Source of the DNA: Halomonas sp. MCCC 1A13316
GTDB taxonomy: Bacteria > Pseudomonadota > Gammaproteobacteria > Pseudomonadales > Halomonadaceae
Direction of reading: 5' to 3'
NCBI RefSeq assembly: GCF_014931605.1
Contig: NZ_CP053382.1
Coordinates: 992,001-1,056,000 of the forward strand
Length of the DNA: 64,000 nucleotides
Positions 50,315 through 57,661 of the stretch are shown here, in pieces; positions within the stretch are counted from its first letter, which is position 1; each line of letters opens with the position of its first letter. A program made the translations under genes and the position numbers. The notes below the pieces were generated by a model that saw only the letters and a list, made by a program, of their open reading frames with translations, was not told where the DNA came from and ran no database searches.

Positions 50315-50895
50315 TTGTTCCCATGTCTGCAAGTAGCTGCTAGATCACCTGAGACTCACTGTCGCTCTACAGCAGCGGCGGTGAGCTCTACTGCGCCTAG
50401 CGGCCCTCGCCGAAGTATGTCGCGCGCGTACACATTTCGCCCCTCTGTCGCCTTGCTTGCTCCCAGCATGGCGGCTTGCACCAACCGACCGCCCGCAAGC
50501 CACTGCCCCATCCGGTAGACACCCCCTATGTGGGCTTTTCCGTGAACTTAGTGACCACAGACCAACAGCCTTCTTGAGAACCTATGCGCTCGCGGACTCC
50601 TGTTTCGTTTGCGTTGATCTGAGAGCCTGGTGCAACCCGGACCTAGCGTATAGGCTATATGTATCAGCTTGTAATCTGTGGTGGTGCGGCCGAGATGTGC
50701 GGAAGCCAATGGCTTCAGTATCTGGTTAACGCGGCCTTCCACATGGGGGGGCGGCTGGATTGGTGCATGAATCGATAGCGCCTGGCTGATGGCCGGAATC
50801 GACCCTGAGCGGCCATTGCCAGAAAAGGCAGCAGTCGCGCTCGGTTGTGTTATTCAGCATGTATTATGATTGTTGTTATACCTAAGGAAGGGAGC
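50315..50895. other. 581-base stretch without a supported gene inside the element
   Basis: Short open frames here have no family features and no good ribosome sites. The composition drifts from GC-rich (to about 50600) to AT-rich toward the next gene. Possibly decayed element DNA; the TTATGATTGTTGTTATACC patch near 50863 may hold the promoter of the following gene. Confidence 0.4.
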
Positions 50896-51318
50896 ATGAG
50901 GCATCTCATTCAATATCACAAAAGTTGGGAGCTGGGGAATCCTATGCAAGCGCCCAAACCCTATGTATTCACATCGAATATTGCAGCGAAAGAAGGTTTG
51001 GCATTGAACGCTTGGGCTGAAAGCGAGCGTGTTTGGCTCATCTATCGAAGTTCACCTGATGATAACGAATATTTTGTCGGCTATACATTCAAAGTGAATG
51101 ATCTCGATGATTCTGGAGATTCACTTAAGTTGTATGGCGAGGAAGGTGCGACTACGGTTTTTAATCCGCCAATCACACTGTCAAAGGCTTTGAAGCCTTG
51201 GTTCGCACAATTCTTGAGTGCTCATGGGAATTTTGGGTTTGGTCTTTTCCCTTTGTCTCAAAATTTTGTAGAGCATTTTGAACAAATGTTGTCTGAAGAG
51301 CCTTCAGTAACCGTTTAA
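50896..51318 (+). CDS. AT-rich orphan protein of the element
   Basis: 140 residues; ATG at 50896 with GGGAG immediately upstream (AAGGAAGGGAGC). No signal peptide or membrane span. Mixed alpha/beta composition with aromatics (KPWFAQFLSAHGNFGFGLFP). No family recognised. Base composition and codon use are markedly more AT-rich than the chromosome, indicating recent transfer. Cargo of unknown function. Confidence 0.65.
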   Translation: MRHLIQYHKSWELGNPMQAPKPYVFTSNIAAKEGLALNAWAESERVWLIYRSSPDDNEYFVGYTFKVNDLDDSGDSLKLYGEEGATTVFNPPITLSKALKPWFAQFLSAHGNFGFGLFPLSQNFVEHFEQMLSEEPSVTV

Positions 51319-51409
51319 TGTATAATCAGTCAGGCCGGGGGACGCGTTTCACGCGCCGCTTCCTTCAGCGTTATGCATAAGGAGGGAGGATGTCTAATTC
51401 TCCAGGAAT

Positions 51410-52507
51410 GGCGGTCTCAAGTTCCAAGCGCAACACTATTGAAGGGTGCCCGGTCCAGCGACCGATTTCTTGAGCACCTCGGAATAGACTTCCAGAGGCG
51501 TTCGCCAGTCCAATGTCTTGCGCGGTCGTGTGTTCAAGGAATCCGCAATGGCATCGAGCTCTTCCTGGCTATAGACCGACAGGTCCGTGCCCTTCGGCAG
51601 GTACTGCCGCAACAAACCGTTGGTATTTTCGTTAGAGCCTCGTTGCCACGGGCTATGGGGATCGGCGAAATAGATGGCCGTCCCGGTCCGTTGTGTGATC
51701 TCGGCATGCTGCATCATCTCCCTGCCCTGGTCGTAGGTCATGGAGAGCCGCAAGGCGCGTGGGACCTCGTTCAGCTTGTCGCTGAACCCGATGGCAGCGG
51801 CGGTGGCCGTCGTGCCGTCCAGTTTGGCCAGTATCACCAGGCGCGTGGTGCGCTCCACCAGCGTGCCGACAGCGGATCGGTTGTTGGCTCCCATGATCAG
51901 GTCACCTTCCCAGTGGCCGGGCATCAGGCGGTCTTCGATCTCGGGCGGCCGCATATGAATGCTAACCAGGTCCGGGATCTGGCCACGCCGGTCTTTACCC
52001 CGGCTGCGCGGCCGACGCTTGCCGTTGCCCTGCCGCAAGCAGGCGATGAGCTCTTTCTTGAGAGAGCCTCGGGGCATCACATAGAGCGCGTTGTAGATGG
52101 TCTCGTGGGAGACCTGGCGGCGATTATCATCAGGAAACATGAGTGACAGTGTGCTGGCGATCTGCTGCGGTGACCAGTACTGGCGCAGCAGATAGGCGAC
52201 TAAATCGAATAGCTCGCTGCCGGGATGCAGCTTTGGTTGCTGACGTGGCCGGTGACGCGCCAACCGAGCTCTATAGCCTGCCAGGCTGGCATCGTAGCCT
52301 CTGCTGGCATCGACCGTATGGCGAGCAAGCTCCCGTGACACGGTACTTGGCGCGCGCCCCAAGTGAGCGGCGATGGCCCGGATCGAGTGGGTGGTTCGCA
52401 TCATCATGATGGCGGCTCGGTCTTCAGCAGTGAGGTGGCGATAGCAATGAGGCATGGCAACACGATACCTGATGGGTCAGGTGTTGCACTTCGTCATTGA
52501 GACCGCC
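51410..52507 (-). mobile_element. IS30-family insertion sequence, complete
   Basis: 1,098 bases with terminal inverted repeats: GGCGGTCTCAA... at 51410-51436 and its mirror at 52481-52507, matching at 22 of 27 positions. One transposase gene on the minus strand. No obvious 2-3 base target duplication (AAT on the left, GGG on the right), which could mean sequence change after insertion. Confidence 0.88.
51436..52455 (-). CDS. IS30-family transposase
   Basis: 339 residues. N-terminal helix-turn-helix (HSIRAIAAHLGRAPSTVSREL), then a DDE RNase H-like domain: GHWEGDLIMG (Asp), MTYDQGREM (Asp), and NENTNGLLRQY (Glu), with the HSPWQRGSNEN block diagnostic of IS30. Intact and probably active. Its stop codon touches the left inverted repeat. 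Confidence 0.95.
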   Translation of the reverse strand: MPHCYRHLTAEDRAAIMMMRTTHSIRAIAAHLGRAPSTVSRELARHTVDASRGYDASLAGYRARLARHRPRQQPKLHPGSELFDLVAYLLRQYWSPQQIASTLSLMFPDDNRRQVSHETIYNALYVMPRGSLKKELIACLRQGNGKRRPRSRGKDRRGQIPDLVSIHMRPPEIEDRLMPGHWEGDLIMGANNRSAVGTLVERTTRLVILAKLDGTTATAAAIGFSDKLNEVPRALRLSMTYDQGREMMQHAEITQRTGTAIYFADPHSPWQRGSNENTNGLLRQYLPKGTDLSVYSQEELDAIADSLNTRPRKTLDWRTPLEVYSEVLKKSVAGPGTLQ

Positions 52508-53030
52508 GGGTAATATTTATGATATTAAGGCTTTGGTTGCTCAATTTATACGGCTTACGATCAATAGGATTAAGAAAGTAGCATGAACAATTTTCTAATT
52601 GTTTATTGAAATATCCTTCGTTATTTACGCATTCTGCTGAGCTGTTCCATTTCCAATTCTTGTATTACGGAAAATGTTTCCATAAATTTGGTTGCACAAC
52701 CCCCATAGTGAGTTACGGGTCTTCAGCTGAGCACAGTCTGCTGCAATAGGGGGCTTCTGTGATACCCCCTGGTTGCTGTCCACCCGACGCGGCTGATTCC
52801 GGGTGTGCTTCGTGGTGCCAAAGTCCCTAGAGGCTTATGCAAGACACCGAGGCAGGCTGCATAGGTAGTCCCTGTCGCCCGCCCTTCTCTTGGAGTAGTA
52901 ACGGCATGCTTGAAGCCCCGCCCAAAACGGCGACGACGCGAAAAATTCGAGTTGAGTACCGCCATACCCCTTATAGGAATGGGAGGGGAAGAAAGGTACC
53001 CCTTCGCACACACCCTTTAAGGAGAAAAAT
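52508..53030. other. 523-base non-coding stretch before the relaxase gene, possible oriT
   Basis: AT-rich on the left (52510-52690), GC-richer on the right. MobV-type oriT sites normally lie just upstream of the mob gene, so an oriT would be expected here; I cannot recognise a known nick consensus. It contains copy 2 of the bipartite motif. Short frames here show no family features. Confidence 0.4.
52948..52976 (+). promoter_or_regulatory. Bipartite motif upstream of the relaxase gene (copy 2)
   Basis: CGAGTTG (52948-52954), ten bases, then TACCCCTTATAG (52965-52976), 54 bases before the relaxase ATG. Identical blocks and spacing to the copy before alpA; the spacer sequences differ, which argues for selection on the two blocks. 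Confidence 0.55.
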
Positions 53031-54362
53031 ATGCGTAACCTGAGCTATCCTGCAATTATTCGGACAAGCAAGTTAAGAAGCTGGGAGGCGGTCGGTTCAA
53101 GCGCAGCACATACATGGCGGACAATGCCCGTTGCTCATGCAAACCAGGGCAAAACCCACCTCAACGAAAATTGGCGAGACGTGAAAACGCCTGTCGAGTT
53201 GCGTCAAACGCTTGAAACACGTCTGCTTATCGCCGATCAGAAGTCTAAAACACCAGTATTAGCTATAGAGTATTTAATTACTGCTCCTCACGCGGCTTTT
53301 CAGGAAAATGGTGGGCCAGTGGAATGGCGCAATTATTTTGAGGATGCTCTGGCTTGGATAGAGGAGCGTCACGGGCGGGATAATGTAGTTGCAGTCAACA
53401 TACAATTGGATGAAATTACGCCTCATATGGTTGCCTATGTGTGCCCCTTGGCTTATATGGAGGCAACGACACGAAAACGTTCTGTACTAGGTAAGAAAGA
53501 TCCTCTGACCGGTCAGCAGCAACGAGAATTGCGTGAATATAAAGTACCTGAGCATATTGTATTAAGCGCTGATCACTACCTTGGTTCACGTGAGAAAATG
53601 ATATTGATGCAGTCTGATTTCGCTGAAAAGGTGGGAAGCCGCCATGGTCTGCGTCGAGGTGTTGAGCGTAGTGCTCTTAAACATGTAGATTTGAAGCAGT
53701 ATCATGATGCTGTGATGCGGGGGGGTAAAACTAGTTTAAAGATAGACCCTGATCTACTCCAACGCAAAGGAGGGTTGCTCTCAAGAGAGACTCCAGAGCA
53801 GGTGGCAGCACGGCTGGTAGAAGTGCTTCAAGCACAAGTTGCTCCTCTTGCTGCCCAGGCAGCAACTGCAGAACTAGATCGTCGCCGTGCCGAAGAGTGG
53901 AAGAAAACTGCTGAAAATGCACAGGCAGATCGTTATCGAGAGATTGAAAAACATCGCAAAACGCGACTGGAAAATGAGAAATTTATTGGTGGTCTCAGTC
54001 TCGCGGAGTTGGAAAAAGTTCGCCAATACCGATTAAAGTGTCTAGCGCAGCGAGAAGAAGAAAGGAAGAAGCTCCACGCCGAAAAACAGAAAATGCAGGC
54101 AAAGCACGTTAATAAGATCGTAGCTTCCGTACGGTATATGACAGCTGAGCAAGTTGTGGACCTGTCTGATAGCGAACGCCGTGCTCTATGGCAGGAGATG
54201 ATCAAGCACGATGCACTTGAACCGGAGCTTGAGCGCCTCATGAGTAGTGGTTTATTCGAGCCTGACGGCGCACTTTGCAGAGTGCCTATGAAGCGGGAAT
54301 CTGACGAAAACCTAAACTTGTTTCAGGTGACGCCAACTACCGCGAAAGATTTTGGAAGGTAA
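53031..54362 (+). CDS. MobV/Pre-like relaxase with non-canonical histidine motif
   Basis: 443 residues; ATG at 53031 with AAGGAG seven bases upstream. The N-terminal 220 residues follow plasmid recombination/mobilization enzymes (HLNENW near residue 44, and the EYLITA block). The usual metal motif HxDExTPHxH reads Q125-L-D-E-I-T-P-H132-M-V134: two of three histidines are replaced. Residues about 265-380 form a charged coiled coil. AT-rich codon use as for the orphan gene. The Mob family call is good; DNA nicking activity is uncertain. Confidence 0.8.
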   Translation: MRNLSYPAIIRTSKLRSWEAVGSSAAHTWRTMPVAHANQGKTHLNENWRDVKTPVELRQTLETRLLIADQKSKTPVLAIEYLITAPHAAFQENGGPVEWRNYFEDALAWIEERHGRDNVVAVNIQLDEITPHMVAYVCPLAYMEATTRKRSVLGKKDPLTGQQQRELREYKVPEHIVLSADHYLGSREKMILMQSDFAEKVGSRHGLRRGVERSALKHVDLKQYHDAVMRGGKTSLKIDPDLLQRKGGLLSRETPEQVAARLVEVLQAQVAPLAAQAATAELDRRRAEEWKKTAENAQADRYREIEKHRKTRLENEKFIGGLSLAELEKVRQYRLKCLAQREEERKKLHAEKQKMQAKHVNKIVASVRYMTAEQVVDLSDSERRALWQEMIKHDALEPELERLMSSGLFEPDGALCRVPMKRESDENLNLFQVTPTTAKDFGR

Positions 54363-54384
54363 AATCAGTAGGTAAAAATATCCA

Positions 54385-54427
54385 TCGAACTGCCCATGCC
54401 GGGATGCCCCGGTATGGGCATTCGATC
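54385..54427. repeat. Long imperfect palindrome after the relaxase gene
   Basis: ATCGAA ... TTCGAT enclosing a 12-base stem GCCCATGCCGGG/CCCGGTATGGGC (one G-T pair) with an ATGC loop. 22 bases after the relaxase stop. No T-run follows. It may be a terminator for the relaxase transcript or a structural site at the element edge. Confidence 0.6.
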
Positions 54428-54557
54428 TAAATGCATCATAACCTAGATTATGTTGCGCTTGGATTAAGGGGAGCGGTGCCGTGGGAATCGTTGAAAGGCC
54501 TTCAGCCGGGATTCCGTCTGTATCGGTTCATATTGGTGTAGAAGGGGTAGCTCAACC

Positions 54558-55121
54558 CTATCGGTTAGCCCCCGGTACCCAGAGCACGTCTTGGGAGCCA
54601 TTGGAATTGGCCTTACGGGCTGAGACGAATAACAGGTCGGAGAGACGATTCATGTATCGCAAAGTTTCGAGATGGCTCGGCGCGCCTTCCACCAGCTTGC
54701 TTATAAGCCGTTCTGCCCTTCGGGCTATGGTGCGGGCCATATGTAAGTGAGCGGATAGCTGGGTGCCGCCAGGGAGGATGAACGAGCGCAAGCTCTCCAG
54801 ATCTGCATTGAATTCGTCAATTCTCTTCTCGAGAAATTCAACCTGTGACGAGGTGACTCGCAAGGGGGGAAAGGGCGGGGCATATTGATCGGGCGTGCAC
54901 AGATCAGCACCGACATCAAACAAATCGTTCTGGACCCTGGTTAGCAGGAGTTTCATGTCGCCCTTGGCATGGCACTGCGTCAAGCCAATGGCGGCGTTAG
55001 TTTCGTCCACCGTGCCGTAGGCTGCCACTCGCAAATCATGCTTTGCGACCCGGGTTCCATCACCAAGCCCAGTTTGTCCCTTATCGCCAGTGCGGGTATA
55101 GATCTTGTTGAGCTTTACCAT
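54558..55121 (-). CDS. Cob(I)alamin adenosyltransferase, PduO/MMAB type
   Basis: 187 residues from the start at 55121 (MVKLNKIYTRTGDKGQTGLG); AGGAG eight bases upstream. Family motifs: TRTGDKGQTGLGDG (ATP site), YGTVDETNAAIG, and FILPGGTQLSAHLHMART followed by RRAER and RYMNRLSDLLF. Makes adenosylcobalamin from cob(I)alamin and ATP, and delivers it to AdoCbl enzymes. Last gene of the mutase operon, clearly serving the mutase encoded there. Confidence 0.95.
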   Translation of the reverse strand: MVKLNKIYTRTGDKGQTGLGDGTRVAKHDLRVAAYGTVDETNAAIGLTQCHAKGDMKLLLTRVQNDLFDVGADLCTPDQYAPPFPPLRVTSSQVEFLEKRIDEFNADLESLRSFILPGGTQLSAHLHMARTIARRAERLISKLVEGAPSHLETLRYMNRLSDLLFVSARKANSNGSQDVLWVPGANR

Positions 55122-55143
55122 TCCGATTTCTCCTGCGAGGGCT

Positions 55144-56055
55144 TTATTGCTTGGCATATTGGCCGAGTGTTCTAAGGATGTCGGCATAGGCTTCTGCCAG
55201 GCTCGTTGCATCGAGCAACTGAGGCTGATGCTCGAGCAGTTCGGAGACGCGACGTACGATCAGCGATTGAACGTGATAGTGGCGCCGCCGCCGCAGTGTT
55301 TCGCTGGCGTTGCGGTGCTCTGCCTGCCAGGCGAGGTGTTCACTGATGGCAGAATCCAGCTTGGCCAGCCCCTCTTCGTGCTGCTGGCTGACCTCGATCA
55401 CCGGGGGGCGCCACGCTGCCTGAGAGCGCTGGACGATGCCACGGATTTCCAAGGCACTCTTCTTGGAGCCGGGCAGGTCGGCCTTGTTGATCACGTAAAT
55501 ATCGGCGAGTTCGAGCACCCCTGATTTCATCGCCTGGATGGCATCGCCGGCGTTGGGCTGCAGGACCATCACCAAGGTGTCCACTGAGTGGCGAATGGCG
55601 TGCTCGGCCTGGCCCACGCCTACTGTTTCTAGCAGCACTTCACGAAATCCGTAGATCTCTACGGTTTCCAGTAGATCCAGCACGTTGTCTGCCAGGCCGT
55701 CGTTGGAACTGCGGCTAGCCAGCGAGCGGATATAGAGTTCTGGTTCGTTGGCGATGGCGTCCATGCGGATACGGTCACCGAGAATCGAACCGCCGGTCAG
55801 TGGGCTGGTGGGGTCGATGCCGAGGATGGCGACGCCGCCCTGGTCGCGGCAGGCGGCCAACCGAAGCTTGGCAAGCCGACTGATCAGGGTGCTCTTGCCG
55901 GCGCCTGGTGCGCCGGTAAAACCGATACGTGCCGTCTGCATGGAAGGCTCGGGGCGCTGGGCACTGTGTGCCAGGCTTTCCGCCACCGACGCCTGGGCCA
56001 GGCGGGTCAGCTCGCGGCCGAGCGCGCGGCGCGAACGAGGGGCAAGACCACTCAT
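55144..56055 (-). CDS. meaB: MeaB/ArgK G-protein chaperone of AdoCbl mutase
   Basis: 303 residues from 56055. Walker A GAPGAGKSTLI, switch regions around GIDPTSPLTGGSILGDR and ETVGVGQAE, base-recognition NKAD. GTPase that gates cofactor loading and protects the acyl-CoA mutase from inactivation. Adjacent to mutase and adenosyltransferase genes as expected. Gap of 22 bases to the adenosyltransferase gene. Confidence 0.95.
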   Translation of the reverse strand: MSGLAPRSRRALGRELTRLAQASVAESLAHSAQRPEPSMQTARIGFTGAPGAGKSTLISRLAKLRLAACRDQGGVAILGIDPTSPLTGGSILGDRIRMDAIANEPELYIRSLASRSSNDGLADNVLDLLETVEIYGFREVLLETVGVGQAEHAIRHSVDTLVMVLQPNAGDAIQAMKSGVLELADIYVINKADLPGSKKSALEIRGIVQRSQAAWRPPVIEVSQQHEEGLAKLDSAISEHLAWQAEHRNASETLRRRRHYHVQSLIVRRVSELLEHQPQLLDATSLAEAYADILRTLGQYAKQ

Positions 56056-56056
56056 G

Positions 56057-57235
56057 TCAGCCTCCGCTAGCGTTGTGCGAAACGTGACTCTGCCCATCCA
56101 GTTCCTCGAACTTCCCGGCATCTTCGTCGAGTAGCGGCGGGGGGCCGTAGTGGGTCGGCTGGCCCTGAAGCTTGATGGGGTTTCCCACCATGCGGATCTC
56201 GCCATGTGGCGTGGGCACCGAGACGACCATCTGCCGTGAGCGCGTCAACTCTGATTCCAGGGCATCCTCCAGGCTCTGGACCCCGGCCACGACCACACCG
56301 AGGGGGGCGAGTCGTTCGACCCAGCTGTCGGTGGAGCCCGTGGCCAGCACCGCCTGGACATCGGCGATCACCGCCTCGCGATTCGCGGTGCGTGCGGCCA
56401 TCGTGGCGTAGCGCGTATCGGTGATCCAGGCTTCGCAACCGATCTCACGGCAGAAGTCGGCCCAGAAACCGTCGTGGGTGATGAACAGTGCCAAGTGGCC
56501 GTCCTGGGTAGGAAAGATCTGTGCCGGAACGATGTAGGGGTGGCCGCCGCCGGGGTAGCGCTGCGCCTTTTGCCCGGCGTTGAGGTAGCCCCCTGCCAGG
56601 TAGTTGAGCTGCGAGAGCATGGTGTCGTAGAGGGAAACGTCCACTTGGCCGCCCTTGCCCTCGACCAGCTTGGCGGTAAGCCCCAATGCGCCCATGATCC
56701 CGGCGGAGTTGTCGACCACGGAGTAGCCGGTCTTTACTGGCGGGCCATTCGGGTCACCGGTCATGGCCATGACGCCGGCCAAGGCTTGAATGACGTAGTC
56801 GTAGGCGGGCTTCTCGGCGAAAGGGCCCTCGAGGCCGAAGCCTGTCAGTGCCAGGCAGACGATCTTGTCGTTGTACTTGCGCAGGGCCTCATAGGTCAGC
56901 CCCAGCTTGCGGACAGCCGCGGGCCGCACATTGGTGAGCAGGGCGTGTGAATTTGCTGCCAGTTCGCCCAGGCGCTGTTGTCCTGCCTCGCTGGTCAGAT
57001 CCAGGCTGATGCTGCGCTTGTTGCGGTTGAGGCTGGCAAAGTAGGCGTTGTGGGGGCCGATGAAGTGGGGGCCGATCTGGCGGCCGATGTCGCCTTTCCG
57101 GGGAGCCTCGATCTTGAGCACTTCAGCACCCAGGTCGGCAAGCAACATGCCGCAGTAGGGGCCTGCCAGCATATGGCTCACCTCGAGGATGCGGATACCG
57201 CTGAGCGGGCCTGAGGGGGTGGCGGTATGGCTCAT
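56057..57235 (-). CDS. Class III (CaiB/BaiF) CoA-transferase
   Basis: 392 residues from 57235. GIRILEVSHMLAGPYCGMLLADLGAEVLKIE is the diagnostic opening (cited in part), with the catalytic aspartate expected in the SVVDNSAG/AGIMGA region, and SYDYVIQALAGVM-like AYDYVIQALAG. Transfers CoA between a donor acyl-CoA and a free acid, often a dicarboxylate. Within an AdoCbl-mutase operon it probably activates the incoming substrate, perhaps with succinyl-CoA as donor. Overlaps the upstream B12-subunit gene by 4 bases. Confidence 0.93.
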   Translation of the reverse strand: MSHTATPSGPLSGIRILEVSHMLAGPYCGMLLADLGAEVLKIEAPRKGDIGRQIGPHFIGPHNAYFASLNRNKRSISLDLTSEAGQQRLGELAANSHALLTNVRPAAVRKLGLTYEALRKYNDKIVCLALTGFGLEGPFAEKPAYDYVIQALAGVMAMTGDPNGPPVKTGYSVVDNSAGIMGALGLTAKLVEGKGGQVDVSLYDTMLSQLNYLAGGYLNAGQKAQRYPGGGHPYIVPAQIFPTQDGHLALFITHDGFWADFCREIGCEAWITDTRYATMAARTANREAVIADVQAVLATGSTDSWVERLAPLGVVVAGVQSLEDALESELTRSRQMVVSVPTPHGEIRMVGNPIKLQGQPTHYGPPPLLDEDAGKFEELDGQSHVSHNASGG

Positions 57236-57627
57236 GATAGCTCCCTCTCGATGGCACGTATGACCTCTTCCAGTGGCATGTCGGCGGTGAACACGCCGCA
57301 TACCCCGGCTTCGATCAGGGCCGCGCGGTCTTTCTCGGGAATGGTGCCGCCCACGAAGATCTTGATGTCGCTGGCGTCGTACTCTTCCAGACAGCGCATG
57401 GTGTCGCTGACCAGCGCCATGTGGCTACCGGACAGCATGCTCAGTCCCACCACGTCCACGTCCTCATCCACCGCCACCTTGGCGATATATTCCGAGCTTT
57501 TTCGCAGCCCGGTGTAGATGACGTCGGCACCGGCGTCGCGAAGCGCCAGGGCGATCACCTTGGCGCCTACGTCATGGCCGTCCAGGCCGGGTTTGGCGAT
57601 CAGAATTCTCTTTCCTTTCAAGCTCAT
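57232..57627 (-). CDS. B12-binding subunit of an acyl-CoA mutase
   Basis: 131 residues from 57627. Base-off/His-on cobalamin motif DGHDVGAKV (lower axial His), SML for the SxL motif, and GGTIPEKD for the GG motif. The SGSHMALVSD stretch resembles small subunits of isobutyryl- or hydroxyisobutyryl-CoA mutases more than fused methylmalonyl-CoA mutases. Pairs with the large subunit upstream, so the enzyme is heteromeric. Confidence 0.95.
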   Translation of the reverse strand: MSLKGKRILIAKPGLDGHDVGAKVIALALRDAGADVIYTGLRKSSEYIAKVAVDEDVDVVGLSMLSGSHMALVSDTMRCLEEYDASDIKIFVGGTIPEKDRAALIEAGVCGVFTADMPLEEVIRAIERELS

Positions 57628-57661
57628 GGGGTGTCTCCACTGGGGATGGGTGAGGGCCGGC

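Larger units (their letters stand above)
51390..52586 (+). pseudogene. Small open frame split by the IS30 insertion
   Basis: ATG at 51390 follows a strong AGGAGGGAGG ribosome site, but the IS begins after 20 bases. Removing 51410-52507 joins the two flanks into one frame of 32 codons plus stop, starting MSNSPGMGNIYDIKALV and ending NRIKKVA, TGA at 52584-52586. No target duplication is visible, so the exact join is uncertain. Family unknown. Confidence 0.35.

Noticed and set aside
50457..50729. 90-codon frame in the mobile element
   Set aside because: No ribosome site, odd composition and no family features.
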